Source: Alphaproteobacteria bacterium (lineage in GTDB: Bacteria > Pseudomonadota > Alphaproteobacteria > Rhodobacterales > Rhodobacteraceae). Taken from it: DNA of 11,810 nt. Below, in pieces: positions 1 through 7,539 of this stretch. The first letter of the stretch is position 1. Each line of letters starts with the position of its first letter. The stretch is taken from contig JAUIBJ010000043.1 in the NCBI GenBank assembly GCA_030428025.1, forward strand, positions 1-11,810, in the 5' to 3' direction. The notes below the pieces were generated by a model. It was not told where the DNA came from and ran no database searches. It saw only the letters and a list, made by a program, of their open reading frames with translations. The position numbers and the translations under genes were made by a program.

Positions 1-1250
1 ACCGCCCAGACCCAGGCCATGCGTGCATCGGCTGCGGCCGCGTCGAGGATCAGAAGCTTGCCGACGAAGCCCGACAGCGGCGGCAGGCCCGCCATGGCGA
101 TAGCGGCGGCGAAGAACATGCCGGCCACCAGCGCGCCCCCGGCCATCGGCGGCGCGAGGTCGAAGGTAAGCGCGTTGCCGGCGCGCCTGTCGCGCACCAC
201 ATCGACCAGAAGAAAGAGCGTCGCCGTGGCAAAGGTGGAGTGGATCGCATAATAGAGCGCGGCCGAGATGCCCTGCGGGGTGAAAACCGCCACCGCCGAC
301 ATCAGCATGCCCATCGACCCGATCACGGCGAAGGCGACCAGCCGGTCGAGCCGCCGCGCGCCCAGCACGCCGATCATGCCCATGGCAAGCGTCAGAAGTG
401 CCGCCGGAAGCAGCCACGTGTCGAACAGCCCCTGTGTCGCCTCCAGTTCCGGCGGGAAAACCAGGGTGTAGAAACGGATGATCGCATAGGCGCCCACCTT
501 GGTCATGATCGCGAAGAGCGCGGCCACCGGCGCCGGTGCGGTGGCATAGGCCGCGGGCAGCCAGAAATGCAGCGGCAGGATCGCCGCCTTCACCGCGAAG
601 ACCATCAGCAGCATCACTGCGGCGGTGCGAATCCCCGAGGAATGCTCGACCGGCGCGGAAGCGATCCGTTGGGCCAGATCGGCCATGTTCAGCGTGCCGG
701 TTTCGGCATAGATCGTGCCGAGCGCGAAGAGAAACAGTGTCGAGCCCAAAAGGTTGAAGACCACGTATTGCAGGCCCACGCGAAAGCGCTGCGTGCCGCC
801 GGAATGCACCATCAGCCCGTATGAGGCGATCAGCAGCACCTCGAAGAAGACGAAGAGGTTGAAGGCGTCGCCGGTCAGGAACGCTCCGATCACGCCCATC
901 AGCTGGAACTGGAACAGGGCGTGGAAATGCCGCCCGCGCATGTCCCAGCCCGAGCCGATGGCATAAAGCTGAACGAAGACCGCCAGAAGCGCCGTCAGCA
1001 GCACGAAGAGCGTGGCCAGCCGATCGGCCACCAGAACGATGCCGAAGGGGGCGGGCCAGTCGCCGAGCTGATAGAGCAGAATGGCGCCGCCCGATGTCTT
1101 CCAGACAAGCCCCGCCGCCACTGCCAGAAGCGCCAGCGTGCCGCCCAGCGAGAAGACGCGTTGCAGAAGCGGGTGATGCCGCACCACCAGCACGATGAAG
1201 GCCGCCATCATCGCCGGCAGCACGACGGGAAGGATCACCCAATGCGTCAC
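1..1250 (-). CDS. mnhD: Mrp/Mnh cation/proton antiporter subunit D (partial, C-terminus off the left edge)
   Basis: This is an inner-membrane, NuoM/N-like proton-translocating subunit of the multisubunit Na+(K+)/H+ antiporter. About 416 codons are present out of the usual 500 or so, with no stop before the window edge. The N-terminus reads V(M)THWVILPVVLPAMMAAF, followed by the family stretch YQLGDWPAPFGIVLVADRLA. A membrane glutamate sits in LFVFFEVLLIASYG (about residue 137, the position of the essential Glu of this family), and a conserved Lys in VKAAILPLHFWLP (about residue 221). AGLPPLSGFVGKLLILDA lies near the left edge. The start is a GTG whose GTGA overlaps the TGA stop of mnhC by 4 bp, with AAGGGGA just upstream, so translation is probably coupled to mnhC. 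Assignment to D rather than A rests on the missing C-terminal MrpA/B domains so far and on its place after C. Confidence in the family is high; which cation is moved cannot be told. Confidence 0.93.
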   Translation of the reverse strand, partial: MTHWVILPVVLPAMMAAFIVLVVRHHPLLQRVFSLGGTLALLAVAAGLVWKTSGGAILLYQLGDWPAPFGIVLVADRLATLFVLLTALLAVFVQLYAIGSGWDMRGRHFHALFQFQLMGVIGAFLTGDAFNLFVFFEVLLIASYGLMVHSGGTQRFRVGLQYVVFNLLGSTLFLFALGTIYAETGTLNMADLAQRIASAPVEHSSGIRTAAVMLLMVFAVKAAILPLHFWLPAAYATAPAPVAALFAIMTKVGAYAIIRFYTLVFPPELEATQGLFDTWLLPAALLTLAMGMIGVLGARRLDRLVAFAVIGSMGMLMSAVAVFTPQGISAALYYAIHSTFATATLFLLVDVVRDRRAGNALTFDLAPPMAGGALVAGMFFAAAIAMAGLPPLSGFVGKLLILDAAAADARMAWVWA

Positions 1251-1603
1251 GGCGCGGTCCCCTTGCCGTCTTCGGCCTCTGCGGGCTGGTCGTCGATATG
1301 GTCGTCCTGCGAACTCAGGAAGGCGCCGAGCGCCACCATCACCACGACCGCCGTCATCCCGAAGGAGATCACGATGGCGGTCAGCACCAGCGCCTGCGGC
1401 AGCGGGTCGGTATAGTCGGCCACGCCCTCCTGCAGCACCGGGGCCTTGTTCATCGTCAGCCGCCCGGAGGCGAAGAGGAAGACATTAACCGCATAGCTCA
1501 GAAAGGCCGTTCCCACAATCACCGGGAACGTGCGCAGGCGCAGCACCAGATAGACCCCGGCAGCGGTCAGAACGCCAACGGCGCTTGCCAGCAACAGCTC
1601 CAT
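1247..1603 (-). CDS. mnhC: Mrp/Mnh cation/proton antiporter subunit C
   Basis: This is a small NuoK-like membrane subunit of the Mrp antiporter, 118 residues, which is normal for the family. Three hydrophobic segments are visible (about residues 3-22, 27-46 and 70-96). The loop motif TDPLPQALVLTAIVISFGM (residues 65-83) is diagnostic for MrpC, and LSYAVNVFLFASG (35-47) carries the conserved Asn. The tail from residue 98 is acidic and hydrophilic. The start at 1603 is supported by a strong AAAGGAGGG ribosome binding site six bases upstream, and it lies one base past the mnhA stop. A longer in-frame opening up to 1759 runs inside mnhA and has no family sequence, so it was rejected. The gene ends by overlapping mnhD by 4 bp, placing it in the A(B)-C-D order typical of alphaproteobacterial Mrp/Pha operons. 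Confidence 0.95.
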   Translation of the reverse strand: MELLLASAVGVLTAAGVYLVLRLRTFPVIVGTAFLSYAVNVFLFASGRLTMNKAPVLQEGVADYTDPLPQALVLTAIVISFGMTAVVVMVALGAFLSSQDDHIDDQPAEAEDGKGTAP

Positions 1604-1604
1604 C

Positions 1605-4469
1605 TCAGCCCTCCTTTCCGTCTGCGGCGTCCGGGTCGTCGCGCGAGGGGTCGATATCCATCGCGTATTCGCTGACCTCGGTGTCGCTGCGCCTCGCCAG
1701 CCGCGAGAAGCTTTCCAGCGACAGCATGACCGCGCCCACCACGCAGAGGAAAACGCCAAGGTCGAAGCCCATGGCGGTGGCCAGCTCGAATTTCTGGAAG
1801 GGCGGGATGCGGAAATAGCCGAAGGCGGAGGTCAGGAATTCGCTGCCGAAGAACCAGGCGCCGATGCCGGTGAGGCCGGCCACAAGAACGCCGGTGCCGA
1901 TGATGCCGTGATAGGGATAGCGCTGCCGCGCATCGGCCCAGGCATAGCCGGAAGCCATGTATTGCATCACCACCGCGATCGCCACCACCAGCCCGGCGAT
2001 GAAGCCGCCGCCGGGTTCGTTATGGCCGCGCAGGAAGATATAGACCCCAACCAGCAGCACCACGGGCATCATCACCCGGGTGACCACCACCATCATCATC
2101 GGATGCGCGTCACCCGCCACGTCCTCGATGGGCCGGTTCAGCAGGCGGGCGCGCACGGGGCTGGAGAGAAGCGCCTCGGTAATCGCGTAGATGATCAGCG
2201 CGGCGATCCCCAGCACGATGATCTCGCCGAAGGTGTCGAAGCCGCGGAAGTCCACAAGGATCACGTTGACCACATTGGTGCCGCCGCCGCCATAATAGGA
2301 GTTTTCCAGGTGATAGCCGGAAATCGGCGCGGCGACGAAATCGCGGATCATCAGCGCATAGATCAGCCCGCCGGCGCCCAGCCCCGCGGCAATCGAGATC
2401 ACGCCGTCGCGAAAGCGACGTCCGGGCGGGCTTTGCACCGGGGTGGTGCGGGGCAGGAAGTTCAGCGCCAGAAGCAGCAGGATGACGGTGACCACCTCCA
2501 CCGAAAGCTGCGTCAGAGCCAGGTCGGGGGCGCTGAAGAGCGCGAAGCCCACCGAGATGACCAGGCCCACGATCCCCATCAGCACCAGCACCAGAAAGCG
2601 GTTTCGGTGGTTGTAGATCAACACACCCGTTGCCGCGACCAGAAGCACCCAGCCGACCACCGCCATGGGCTGGATGGGCAGCATCTCGCGCGCCGGGGCG
2701 CCCGTGCGACCGCTGAACCAGGCATGCGCACCCACGGCGACAACGGTGACGGCGAAGATCGCCGCGTAGCGGGTAAGCGCGCCGTCATGCAGCCGCCCGG
2801 TGATCCGCTGCGCGACAGTGACCGCCGCCCAGATCACCCCGTCATAGAGCGTCTTCGCTGCGGGCGGTCCGCCGGCGGCCCAGGCGCGGGCAAGAGGCGC
2901 GAAGGCCAGAAGCAGCAGAAGGCCGCCGACCACCGCCGCCGCCGACATGGCCAGTGCCGTGTTCAGGCCGTGCCAGATTTTCAGATGTGCATAGGGCAGC
3001 TCGGCCGCATTCCCCAGAACCGCCGCGGTCACCTGTTTCACCAGCGGCTCGGCGAGGAAGGGGGCCACGCCGATGCCCACCACCAGAACCACCAGCAGCG
3101 CGGGCGGCGCCCACATGCCGAAACCGGGATCGTGCGGGTGGCCCGGGTAATCGTCGCGCTCCTTGCCCAGGAAGGTATGCGCCACGTAGCGGAAGGAATA
3201 GGCGGCCGAGAAGAGCGCGCCAACCGTGGCCAGTACCGGCACCAGATAGGGACTGCCGAAAAGCGTGGTATGCAGGGTTTCCTCCAGCATCATCTCTTTC
3301 GACAGAAATCCGTTGAAGAACGGGATGCCCGCCATCGAGAGGGAGGCGATTGTGGCGATGACGAAGGTCACCGGCATCAGCCGCCGCAGCCCGCCCAGTC
3401 GGGTGATGTCGCGCGTGCCCGCCTCGTGATCGACGATGCCCGCCGACATGAAGAGCGCGGCCTTGAAGGTGGCGTGGTTGAGGATGTGAAACACCGCCGC
3501 CATCGCCCCGAACGCCGTGCCGGTGCCCAAGAGCATGGTGATAAGCCCCAGATGCGAGACGGTCGAGAAGGCCAGCAGCGCCTTGAGGTCGTTCTTGAAG
3601 AGCGCAATCACCGCCGCCATCACCATCGTCAATAGGCCGATGCCGGTGACCAGCACCACCCAGATCTCGGTGCCGGAGAGAACCGGCCACATCCGCGCCA
3701 TCAGGAAGATGCCGGCCTTCACCATCGTGGCCGAATGCAGATAGGCCGAGACGGGCGTGGGCGCGGCCATGGCGTGGGGCAGCCAGAAATGGAACGGGAA
3801 CTGCGCCGATTTGGTGAAACAGCCCAGAAGGATCAGAAGTAGCGCGGGCACGTAGAGAGGCGATGCCTGAATCTCGTCCCGGTGCTCCAGGATCACCGTC
3901 AGGTCATAGCTGCCCACGATCTGCCCCAGAAGCAGCATGCCGCCGATCATTGCCAGCCCGCCCATGCCGGTCACCGCCAGCGCCATCCGCGCGCCCTGCC
4001 GGCCCTCGGGCAGGTGTTTCCAAAAGCCGATCAGCAGGAAGGACGATAGCGACGTCAGCTCCCAGAACACGAGCAGCATCAGAATGTTGTCACATAGCAC
4101 GATCCCCACCATCGCCCCCTGGAAGAGCAACAGATAGGTATAGAACTCGCCCATGTTGTCGTCGCGCGAGAGGTAGAAGCGGGCATAGGTGATGATCAGA
4201 AGCCCGATCCCGAGGATCAGCGCGGCGAAGAACAGGCCCAGCCCATCGACGAAAAGGTTGAAGTTCAGCCCCAGCGCAGGGAGCCAGTCGATACCTGCCG
4301 TCACCACCTCGCCGGCCATAACCGCCGGCAGGTGAGTCATCAGCCCGATGAAGGCCAGAAGCGTGATGAAAAGGGTGGTCGAGGCGCAGGCGCTGCGCCC
4401 GGCACGAATCATGAGGCCGGGCAGCAGCGCGCCCAGAAAGGGGAGTGCGACGATCAAGAATAAAGACAT
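1605..4469 (-). CDS. mnhA: Mrp/Mnh/Pha cation/proton antiporter, fused subunits A and B
   Basis: This is the large membrane subunit of the Mrp antiporter, 954 residues, carrying a MrpB domain fused to MrpA as in rhizobial PhaAB. Residues 1-480 form the NuoL-like antiporter core: Glu137 in LLVFWELTSLSSFLLIG, Lys220 in FTKSAQFPFHFWLPHAM, Lys251 in ATMVKAGIF, Lys295 in LKALLAFSTVSHLG and Lys336 in NHATFKAALF. These match the charged residues of the proton path in complex I-like antiporters. Residues about 540-775 are the MrpA C-terminal region with Glu658 (TQLSVEVV) and Asp745/Glu749 (FRGFDTFGEI), positions known to matter in Bacillus MrpA. Residues about 795-925 are MrpB-like, with RGHNEPGGGFIAG (814-826) and the GFDLGVFLCVVG helix. 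The start chosen is ATG 4469 (MSLFLIVALPFLGALLPG), the usual N-terminus; an in-frame TTG at 4538 would add 23 non-hydrophobic residues. The ribosome site is weak. Confidence 0.95.
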   Translation of the reverse strand: MSLFLIVALPFLGALLPGLMIRAGRSACASTTLFITLLAFIGLMTHLPAVMAGEVVTAGIDWLPALGLNFNLFVDGLGLFFAALILGIGLLIITYARFYLSRDDNMGEFYTYLLLFQGAMVGIVLCDNILMLLVFWELTSLSSFLLIGFWKHLPEGRQGARMALAVTGMGGLAMIGGMLLLGQIVGSYDLTVILEHRDEIQASPLYVPALLLILLGCFTKSAQFPFHFWLPHAMAAPTPVSAYLHSATMVKAGIFLMARMWPVLSGTEIWVVLVTGIGLLTMVMAAVIALFKNDLKALLAFSTVSHLGLITMLLGTGTAFGAMAAVFHILNHATFKAALFMSAGIVDHEAGTRDITRLGGLRRLMPVTFVIATIASLSMAGIPFFNGFLSKEMMLEETLHTTLFGSPYLVPVLATVGALFSAAYSFRYVAHTFLGKERDDYPGHPHDPGFGMWAPPALLVVLVVGIGVAPFLAEPLVKQVTAAVLGNAAELPYAHLKIWHGLNTALAMSAAAVVGGLLLLLAFAPLARAWAAGGPPAAKTLYDGVIWAAVTVAQRITGRLHDGALTRYAAIFAVTVVAVGAHAWFSGRTGAPAREMLPIQPMAVVGWVLLVAATGVLIYNHRNRFLVLVLMGIVGLVISVGFALFSAPDLALTQLSVEVVTVILLLLALNFLPRTTPVQSPPGRRFRDGVISIAAGLGAGGLIYALMIRDFVAAPISGYHLENSYYGGGGTNVVNVILVDFRGFDTFGEIIVLGIAALIIYAITEALLSSPVRARLLNRPIEDVAGDAHPMMMVVVTRVMMPVVLLVGVYIFLRGHNEPGGGFIAGLVVAIAVVMQYMASGYAWADARQRYPYHGIIGTGVLVAGLTGIGAWFFGSEFLTSAFGYFRIPPFQKFELATAMGFDLGVFLCVVGAVMLSLESFSRLARRSDTEVSEYAMDIDPSRDDPDAADGKEG
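1609..1617 (-). promoter_or_regulatory. Strong ribosome binding site of mnhC
   Basis: AAAGGAGGG is read on the minus strand inside the last codons of mnhA, with six bases between GGAGG and the mnhC ATG. It fixes the mnhC start at 1603. It also lets mnhC be translated efficiently despite the one-base gap to mnhA. Confidence 0.85.
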
Positions 4470-4556
4470 TAAGCTCTGCCCCGGGTCATTTCCCCGACAA
4501 TATAGCGCCACGCGCGCGAGGAAAGACCCGATTGACAAAAAGCCGCGTTGAGGCGG
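4470..4556 (-). promoter_or_regulatory. Intergenic leader of the mnh operon with possible promoter
   Basis: These 87 bp separate the amidohydrolase stop from mnhA and are the only space for a separate mnh promoter. A minus-strand TATATT (4504-4499) could be a -10 box about 30 bases before the mnhA ATG, but there is no good -35 at 16-18 bp. The nearest TTGTCA (4538-4533) is 28 bp away, which is too far. A six-codon frame (ATG at 4489, TAA at 4471-4469) ends on the mnhA start in a TAATG overlap. The promoter call is weak. Confidence 0.3.
4537..4555 (-). terminator. Weak possible terminator after the amidohydrolase gene
   Basis: Directly after the amidohydrolase stop, the minus strand reads CCGC-CTCAAC-GCGG, a four-base-pair stem, followed by C and TTTTT. 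The U-run and position fit an intrinsic terminator, but the stem is very short. It may be leaky or fortuitous, so readthrough into mnhA cannot be excluded. Confidence 0.3.
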
Positions 4557-6215
4557 TCAGGGTGCGCCGTAGCTGATCCTGCCGCCGCAGATCGTGACCG
4601 AAACCTGTGCGTTTTCCAGATCGTCGGGCGGCGCGGCCTCGATATCACGATCGAGAAGGACGATATCGGCCAGCTTGCCTGGCTTGAGCGAGCCCTTGAT
4701 CGCCTCGGTGCCTTCCGCATAGGCGCCGCCGATCGTGTAGCCGGCCAGTGCCGCCTGAAGCGTGAAGCGGTGGTTCGGCACGTCCTCGGCCCACGCCTCG
4801 CGGGTTGTCGCCGCGTGCAGGCCGCGAAGGATCGAGATGTCGGAGACCGGCCAGTCGGAGGCAAGCGCTATGGGCGCACCCGCCTCGGCAAGCCGTTGCC
4901 AGGCAAAGGCGTCGGCCCAGCGGTCGCGGCCGATATTGCCCAGCGTCGGTTCCAGCGGCAGGCCGCTGCAGCCGGGCGCGTGCGGTGGCTGGATCGAGGC
5001 GGTGATCCCCAACTCGCCCAGCCGGGCGAAATCCTCCGGGTCGACCAGTTCCAGATGCTCGATCCGGTGGCGCGGGCCGTCCATCCCATTGGCCTTGCGT
5101 GCGGCGGCATAGCCGTCGAGCACCCGCTCGGTGGCCGCGTCGCCGATGGAATGCACCGCGATCTGAAGGCCCATCGCGTCGATCCGGGTGGCCAGATCGG
5201 CAAAGCGCTCGACCGAGAACCGCCCGTGCGAGCGATAGCCAGGCTGGCCCGGATAGTCGTTCTTCACGAAGGCCGTCCGGCTGTCGATAACCCCGTCCAT
5301 GAACATCTTGACGAAGCCCGAGGTGAGCCATTCGTCATTCCATTTCTCGTGCATGGCCTTCGCCGTCTCCAGGTCGGCCAACTCCATCTCGGGAACGAAA
5401 TGGAAGGGTACGCGCACCCGCATGGCCAGTTCGCCGCGCTCGCGCAACTCCGACAGAAGCTCCAGCAGATAGGTGTTGCCGTCCATGTTCACCATCGAGG
5501 TGATGCCGTGGCGCGCGGCGTGGGCGAGGCCGCGCCGCAGGTGCTCCAGATCGCCTTCGCGCGCATCCGCGTCGGGCCAGGGGTCGGGGTCGCGCCCGGT
5601 GGTGAGGCCAAGGATCACCCGTTCCTGTCCGCCCAGTCGCAGGACCGGGCTGAACGCCTCGGGCTCCAGCAGCGCACCGTTGGCCAGCCCGTCCTCGCCC
5701 ATAACCACCTCGTGGCCCGGCGGGGTTTCGCGCCCGTGCAGCACGCCGGCCACCTCCAACGCTCTGGTGTTCGCCCATACGGTGTGATGATCATGCGCCA
5801 TCATCGCCAGCGGCCGGTCGGGCAGCATCCGGTCGAGCACGGCGCGCGGCGCCTCCTCGGCGAAAACGCTGTAATCGGGCGATTGCGCCATGACCAGCGG
5901 CAGGTCAGGGCGCTCGGCGGCAAAAGCACGCACGCGCTCGCCGATCTCGGCCGGGTCGGTGGCGCCGTCGAGTTGCAGGTTCTGCAACTCGCAGCCGCCG
6001 ATGAAAAGGTGCAGATGGCTTTCGACGAAACCGGGCAGAACCGTGGCGCCCTTCGCGTCGATCCGCTGCGTGTCGGGCCCGGCGAGTGCCTCGATATCCT
6101 GCGCGCTGCCCACGGCGGCGATCAGGTCGCCTTGCACGGCAACGGCCTCGGCGCGGGGGCTGTCCGGTTCCATCGTCAGAACCTTGCCGCCGGTGATGAT
6201 GAGATCGGCTGTCAT
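4557..6215 (-). CDS. YtcJ-type metal-dependent amidohydrolase (Amidohydrolase_3 family)
   Basis: This is a cytoplasmic metal-dependent hydrolase of the amidohydrolase superfamily, in the group that includes Bacillus YtcJ and N-substituted formamide deformylase. Its 552 residues match the usual 530-570. The N-terminal beta-sandwich strand is MTADLIITGGKVLTM. The metal-binding HxH is His67/His69 in GFVESHLHL. HDHHTVWANT (141-150) is a YtcJ-group signature. Lys303 lies in FVKMFMDGVIDSRTA, His355 in AVHSIGDAA, His387 in HRIEHLELV and the catalytic Asp454 in LASDWPVS. The C-terminus has GSLKPGKLADIVLLDRD (508-524), which closes the sandwich domain. All expected metal and catalytic positions are present, so it should be active. 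There is no signal peptide. It lies 22 bp after the serine hydrolase, with AGAGGACAAGG before the ATG, and is almost surely co-transcribed with it. The family hydrolyses C-N bonds in amides and formamides; the real substrate is unknown. Confidence 0.92.
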   Translation of the reverse strand: MTADLIITGGKVLTMEPDSPRAEAVAVQGDLIAAVGSAQDIEALAGPDTQRIDAKGATVLPGFVESHLHLFIGGCELQNLQLDGATDPAEIGERVRAFAAERPDLPLVMAQSPDYSVFAEEAPRAVLDRMLPDRPLAMMAHDHHTVWANTRALEVAGVLHGRETPPGHEVVMGEDGLANGALLEPEAFSPVLRLGGQERVILGLTTGRDPDPWPDADAREGDLEHLRRGLAHAARHGITSMVNMDGNTYLLELLSELRERGELAMRVRVPFHFVPEMELADLETAKAMHEKWNDEWLTSGFVKMFMDGVIDSRTAFVKNDYPGQPGYRSHGRFSVERFADLATRIDAMGLQIAVHSIGDAATERVLDGYAAARKANGMDGPRHRIEHLELVDPEDFARLGELGITASIQPPHAPGCSGLPLEPTLGNIGRDRWADAFAWQRLAEAGAPIALASDWPVSDISILRGLHAATTREAWAEDVPNHRFTLQAALAGYTIGGAYAEGTEAIKGSLKPGKLADIVLLDRDIEAAPPDDLENAQVSVTICGGRISYGAP

Positions 6216-6237
6216 CCTTGTCCTCTTCCTCTGTTTT

Positions 6238-7473
6238 TCAGGCCCCGAGCCCTTCGCGGATCGCGTCGAAGGCGGTCAGGCTGTCCCGCACCAGGTCCTC
6301 GATCAGATAATCCGGCCAGCTCGAGACCAGCGCGATCACCAGATCGCTTTCGAAATCCACATAGATATGTTGCCCGAAGACGCCGCGGGCACAGACATCG
6401 CCCCGCTCGGCATCCCGGATCCACCAGAAGCGGCGATAGGCGCCGTTCGGGAAGCTGTCGCTCCAGGGTGGGCCGAAGACCGACGGGTCGCCCTGCCGCA
6501 TCTGCGCGATCCAGGCCTCCGGCACCAGTTGCCGGCCGTCCGCGCGGCCATGGTCCAGCACCAGCTGGCCCACGCGCGCATAGTCGCGCAGGGTGGCGTT
6601 GAAGCCACCGTCGGCCAGGGCGGTGGCGTCCTGGTCGACGGTGAAATTGGCATCGCGGCCGGCGCCCAGATGCTGCCAGATGCGGGTGCTGAGCAGGTCG
6701 GCCAGCGGCGCGCCCGCGGCGCGTTCCATCGCCCAGGCCACCACATCCGTCTCTATCGAACGATAGTCGAAGTCGCCGCCATGGGGGCGGATTTGCGGCA
6801 GCGACAGAATCACCTCGCGGATCGTCGGTCGGCCTTCGGCAGGGTCGAAAGGGCGCCAGCCCGAGGCGATGTCGATCCGGGTCATGTCGCTGCCGGGGGT
6901 GTTGTAATCCTCGGTAAAGCGTACGCCCGAGCGCATGTCGAGCACCTGATCGAGCGTCGCCTCGGCATAGCCGCAGTGCTTCATTTCGGGCACGAGATCG
7001 CCCAGCGGCACGTCGAGGTCGAGCAGCCCCTCGCCCCAGAGCGCGCCCGCCGCCAGTCCGGTCACCGACTTGGCAACCGATTGCGACAGGTGCAGGCTGT
7101 GGGGCGCCATGTCGTTGAAATAACGTTCGTAAACCAGACGGCTCCGGTGCAGCACGGCAATGCCGTCGGCGCAGGCCTCCTGCAGGAAGCGGGAGAGCGG
7201 CACGCGGTGCCCGTCGCCGCGGGCCACAGGCACCGCGTCCAGGTCGGCCGCGTCCTCCGCCAAGGGGCGTTCCGGGCCGAAGCCGCGAAACACATCCGTC
7301 GTCGGGAACAGCCGGTGCATGTTCTGGAAGCTCCACCGGTTCCAGGGTGGCAAATCCCAGTTGGTCAGCGTCGGGCGCTTGTCGCGGGGCGGCGGAAAGC
7401 CCTGCATGATCCCCGCCGCACGTGCCGATGCCGGCACGCCGCCGGGCGCCTCTGGCGCGGTTTGCGTTGTCAT
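6238..7473 (-). CDS. NylB-like serine hydrolase (beta-lactamase fold, 6-aminohexanoate-dimer hydrolase type)
   Basis: This is a penicillin-recognising-fold serine hydrolase of 411 residues. The nucleophile motif SxxK is Ser132-Val-Ala-Lys135 in LSQSVAKSVTGLAAGAL. The general-base Tyr is probably Tyr237 in FDYRSIETDVVAWAMER, where the third motif residue is Ser rather than the Asn of class C beta-lactamases. The third active-site strand is GVFGQHIYVDFESDLVIALVSS (about 364-385), in place of KTG, as in NylB and EstB-type esterases. The stretch RLVYERYFNDMAPHSLHLSQS and the segment MRSGVRFTEDY also resemble NylB. The N-terminal 40 residues are Pro/Ala-rich and not hydrophobic, so it has no signal peptide and acts in the cytoplasm, unlike true beta-lactamases. 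GAGG lies just before ATG 7473. It follows the binding-protein gene across a strong hairpin and precedes the amidohydrolase by 22 bp. Amide, ester or cyclic-amide substrates are all possible. Confidence 0.9.
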   Translation of the reverse strand: MTTQTAPEAPGGVPASARAAGIMQGFPPPRDKRPTLTNWDLPPWNRWSFQNMHRLFPTTDVFRGFGPERPLAEDAADLDAVPVARGDGHRVPLSRFLQEACADGIAVLHRSRLVYERYFNDMAPHSLHLSQSVAKSVTGLAAGALWGEGLLDLDVPLGDLVPEMKHCGYAEATLDQVLDMRSGVRFTEDYNTPGSDMTRIDIASGWRPFDPAEGRPTIREVILSLPQIRPHGGDFDYRSIETDVVAWAMERAAGAPLADLLSTRIWQHLGAGRDANFTVDQDATALADGGFNATLRDYARVGQLVLDHGRADGRQLVPEAWIAQMRQGDPSVFGPPWSDSFPNGAYRRFWWIRDAERGDVCARGVFGQHIYVDFESDLVIALVSSWPDYLIEDLVRDSLTAFDAIREGLGA

Positions 7474-7497
7474 CTTGGATCCTCTGGAGCGGAACGG

Positions 7498-7529
7498 AAA
7501 AGGGGCGCGCGGGTCTTTCCGCGCGCCCC
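7498..7529 (-). terminator. Strong intrinsic terminator after the binding-protein gene
   Basis: On the minus strand, GGGGCGCGCGG (7529-7519) pairs perfectly with CCGCGCGCCCC (7512-7502), an 11-bp all-GC stem. The six-base loop is AAAGAC, and TTTT (7501-7498) follows. It begins 11 bases after the binding-protein stop. Only 24 bases remain to the serine hydrolase ATG, so it probably acts as a partial terminator or mRNA-stabilising hairpin inside one operon. Confidence 0.85.
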
Positions 7530-7539
7530 CGGTTCGGCT

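Noticed and set aside
2085..2105. A CACCACCATCATCATC-like short repeat
   Set aside because: It encodes the Met/Val run HPMMMVVVTRVMMPVV in the MrpB-like domain and is not a separate repeat element.
1908..3635. A 575-codon plus-strand frame very rich in His, Arg and Gln
   Set aside because: It is the mirror of mnhA. The His and Gln runs are the complement of codons for membrane residues such as Met, Val and Leu, not a metal-binding protein.
4470..4538. A longer N-terminus of the fused antiporter subunit from TTG 4538
   Set aside because: The 23 extra residues are not part of the usual MrpA start, which begins with the hydrophobic MSLFLIVALPFLG at 4469.
4548..6602. A 684-codon plus-strand frame
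   Set aside because: It lies antisense over the amidohydrolase and the end of the serine hydrolase, whose catalytic motifs are intact on the minus strand. It shows no domain or ribosome site of its own.
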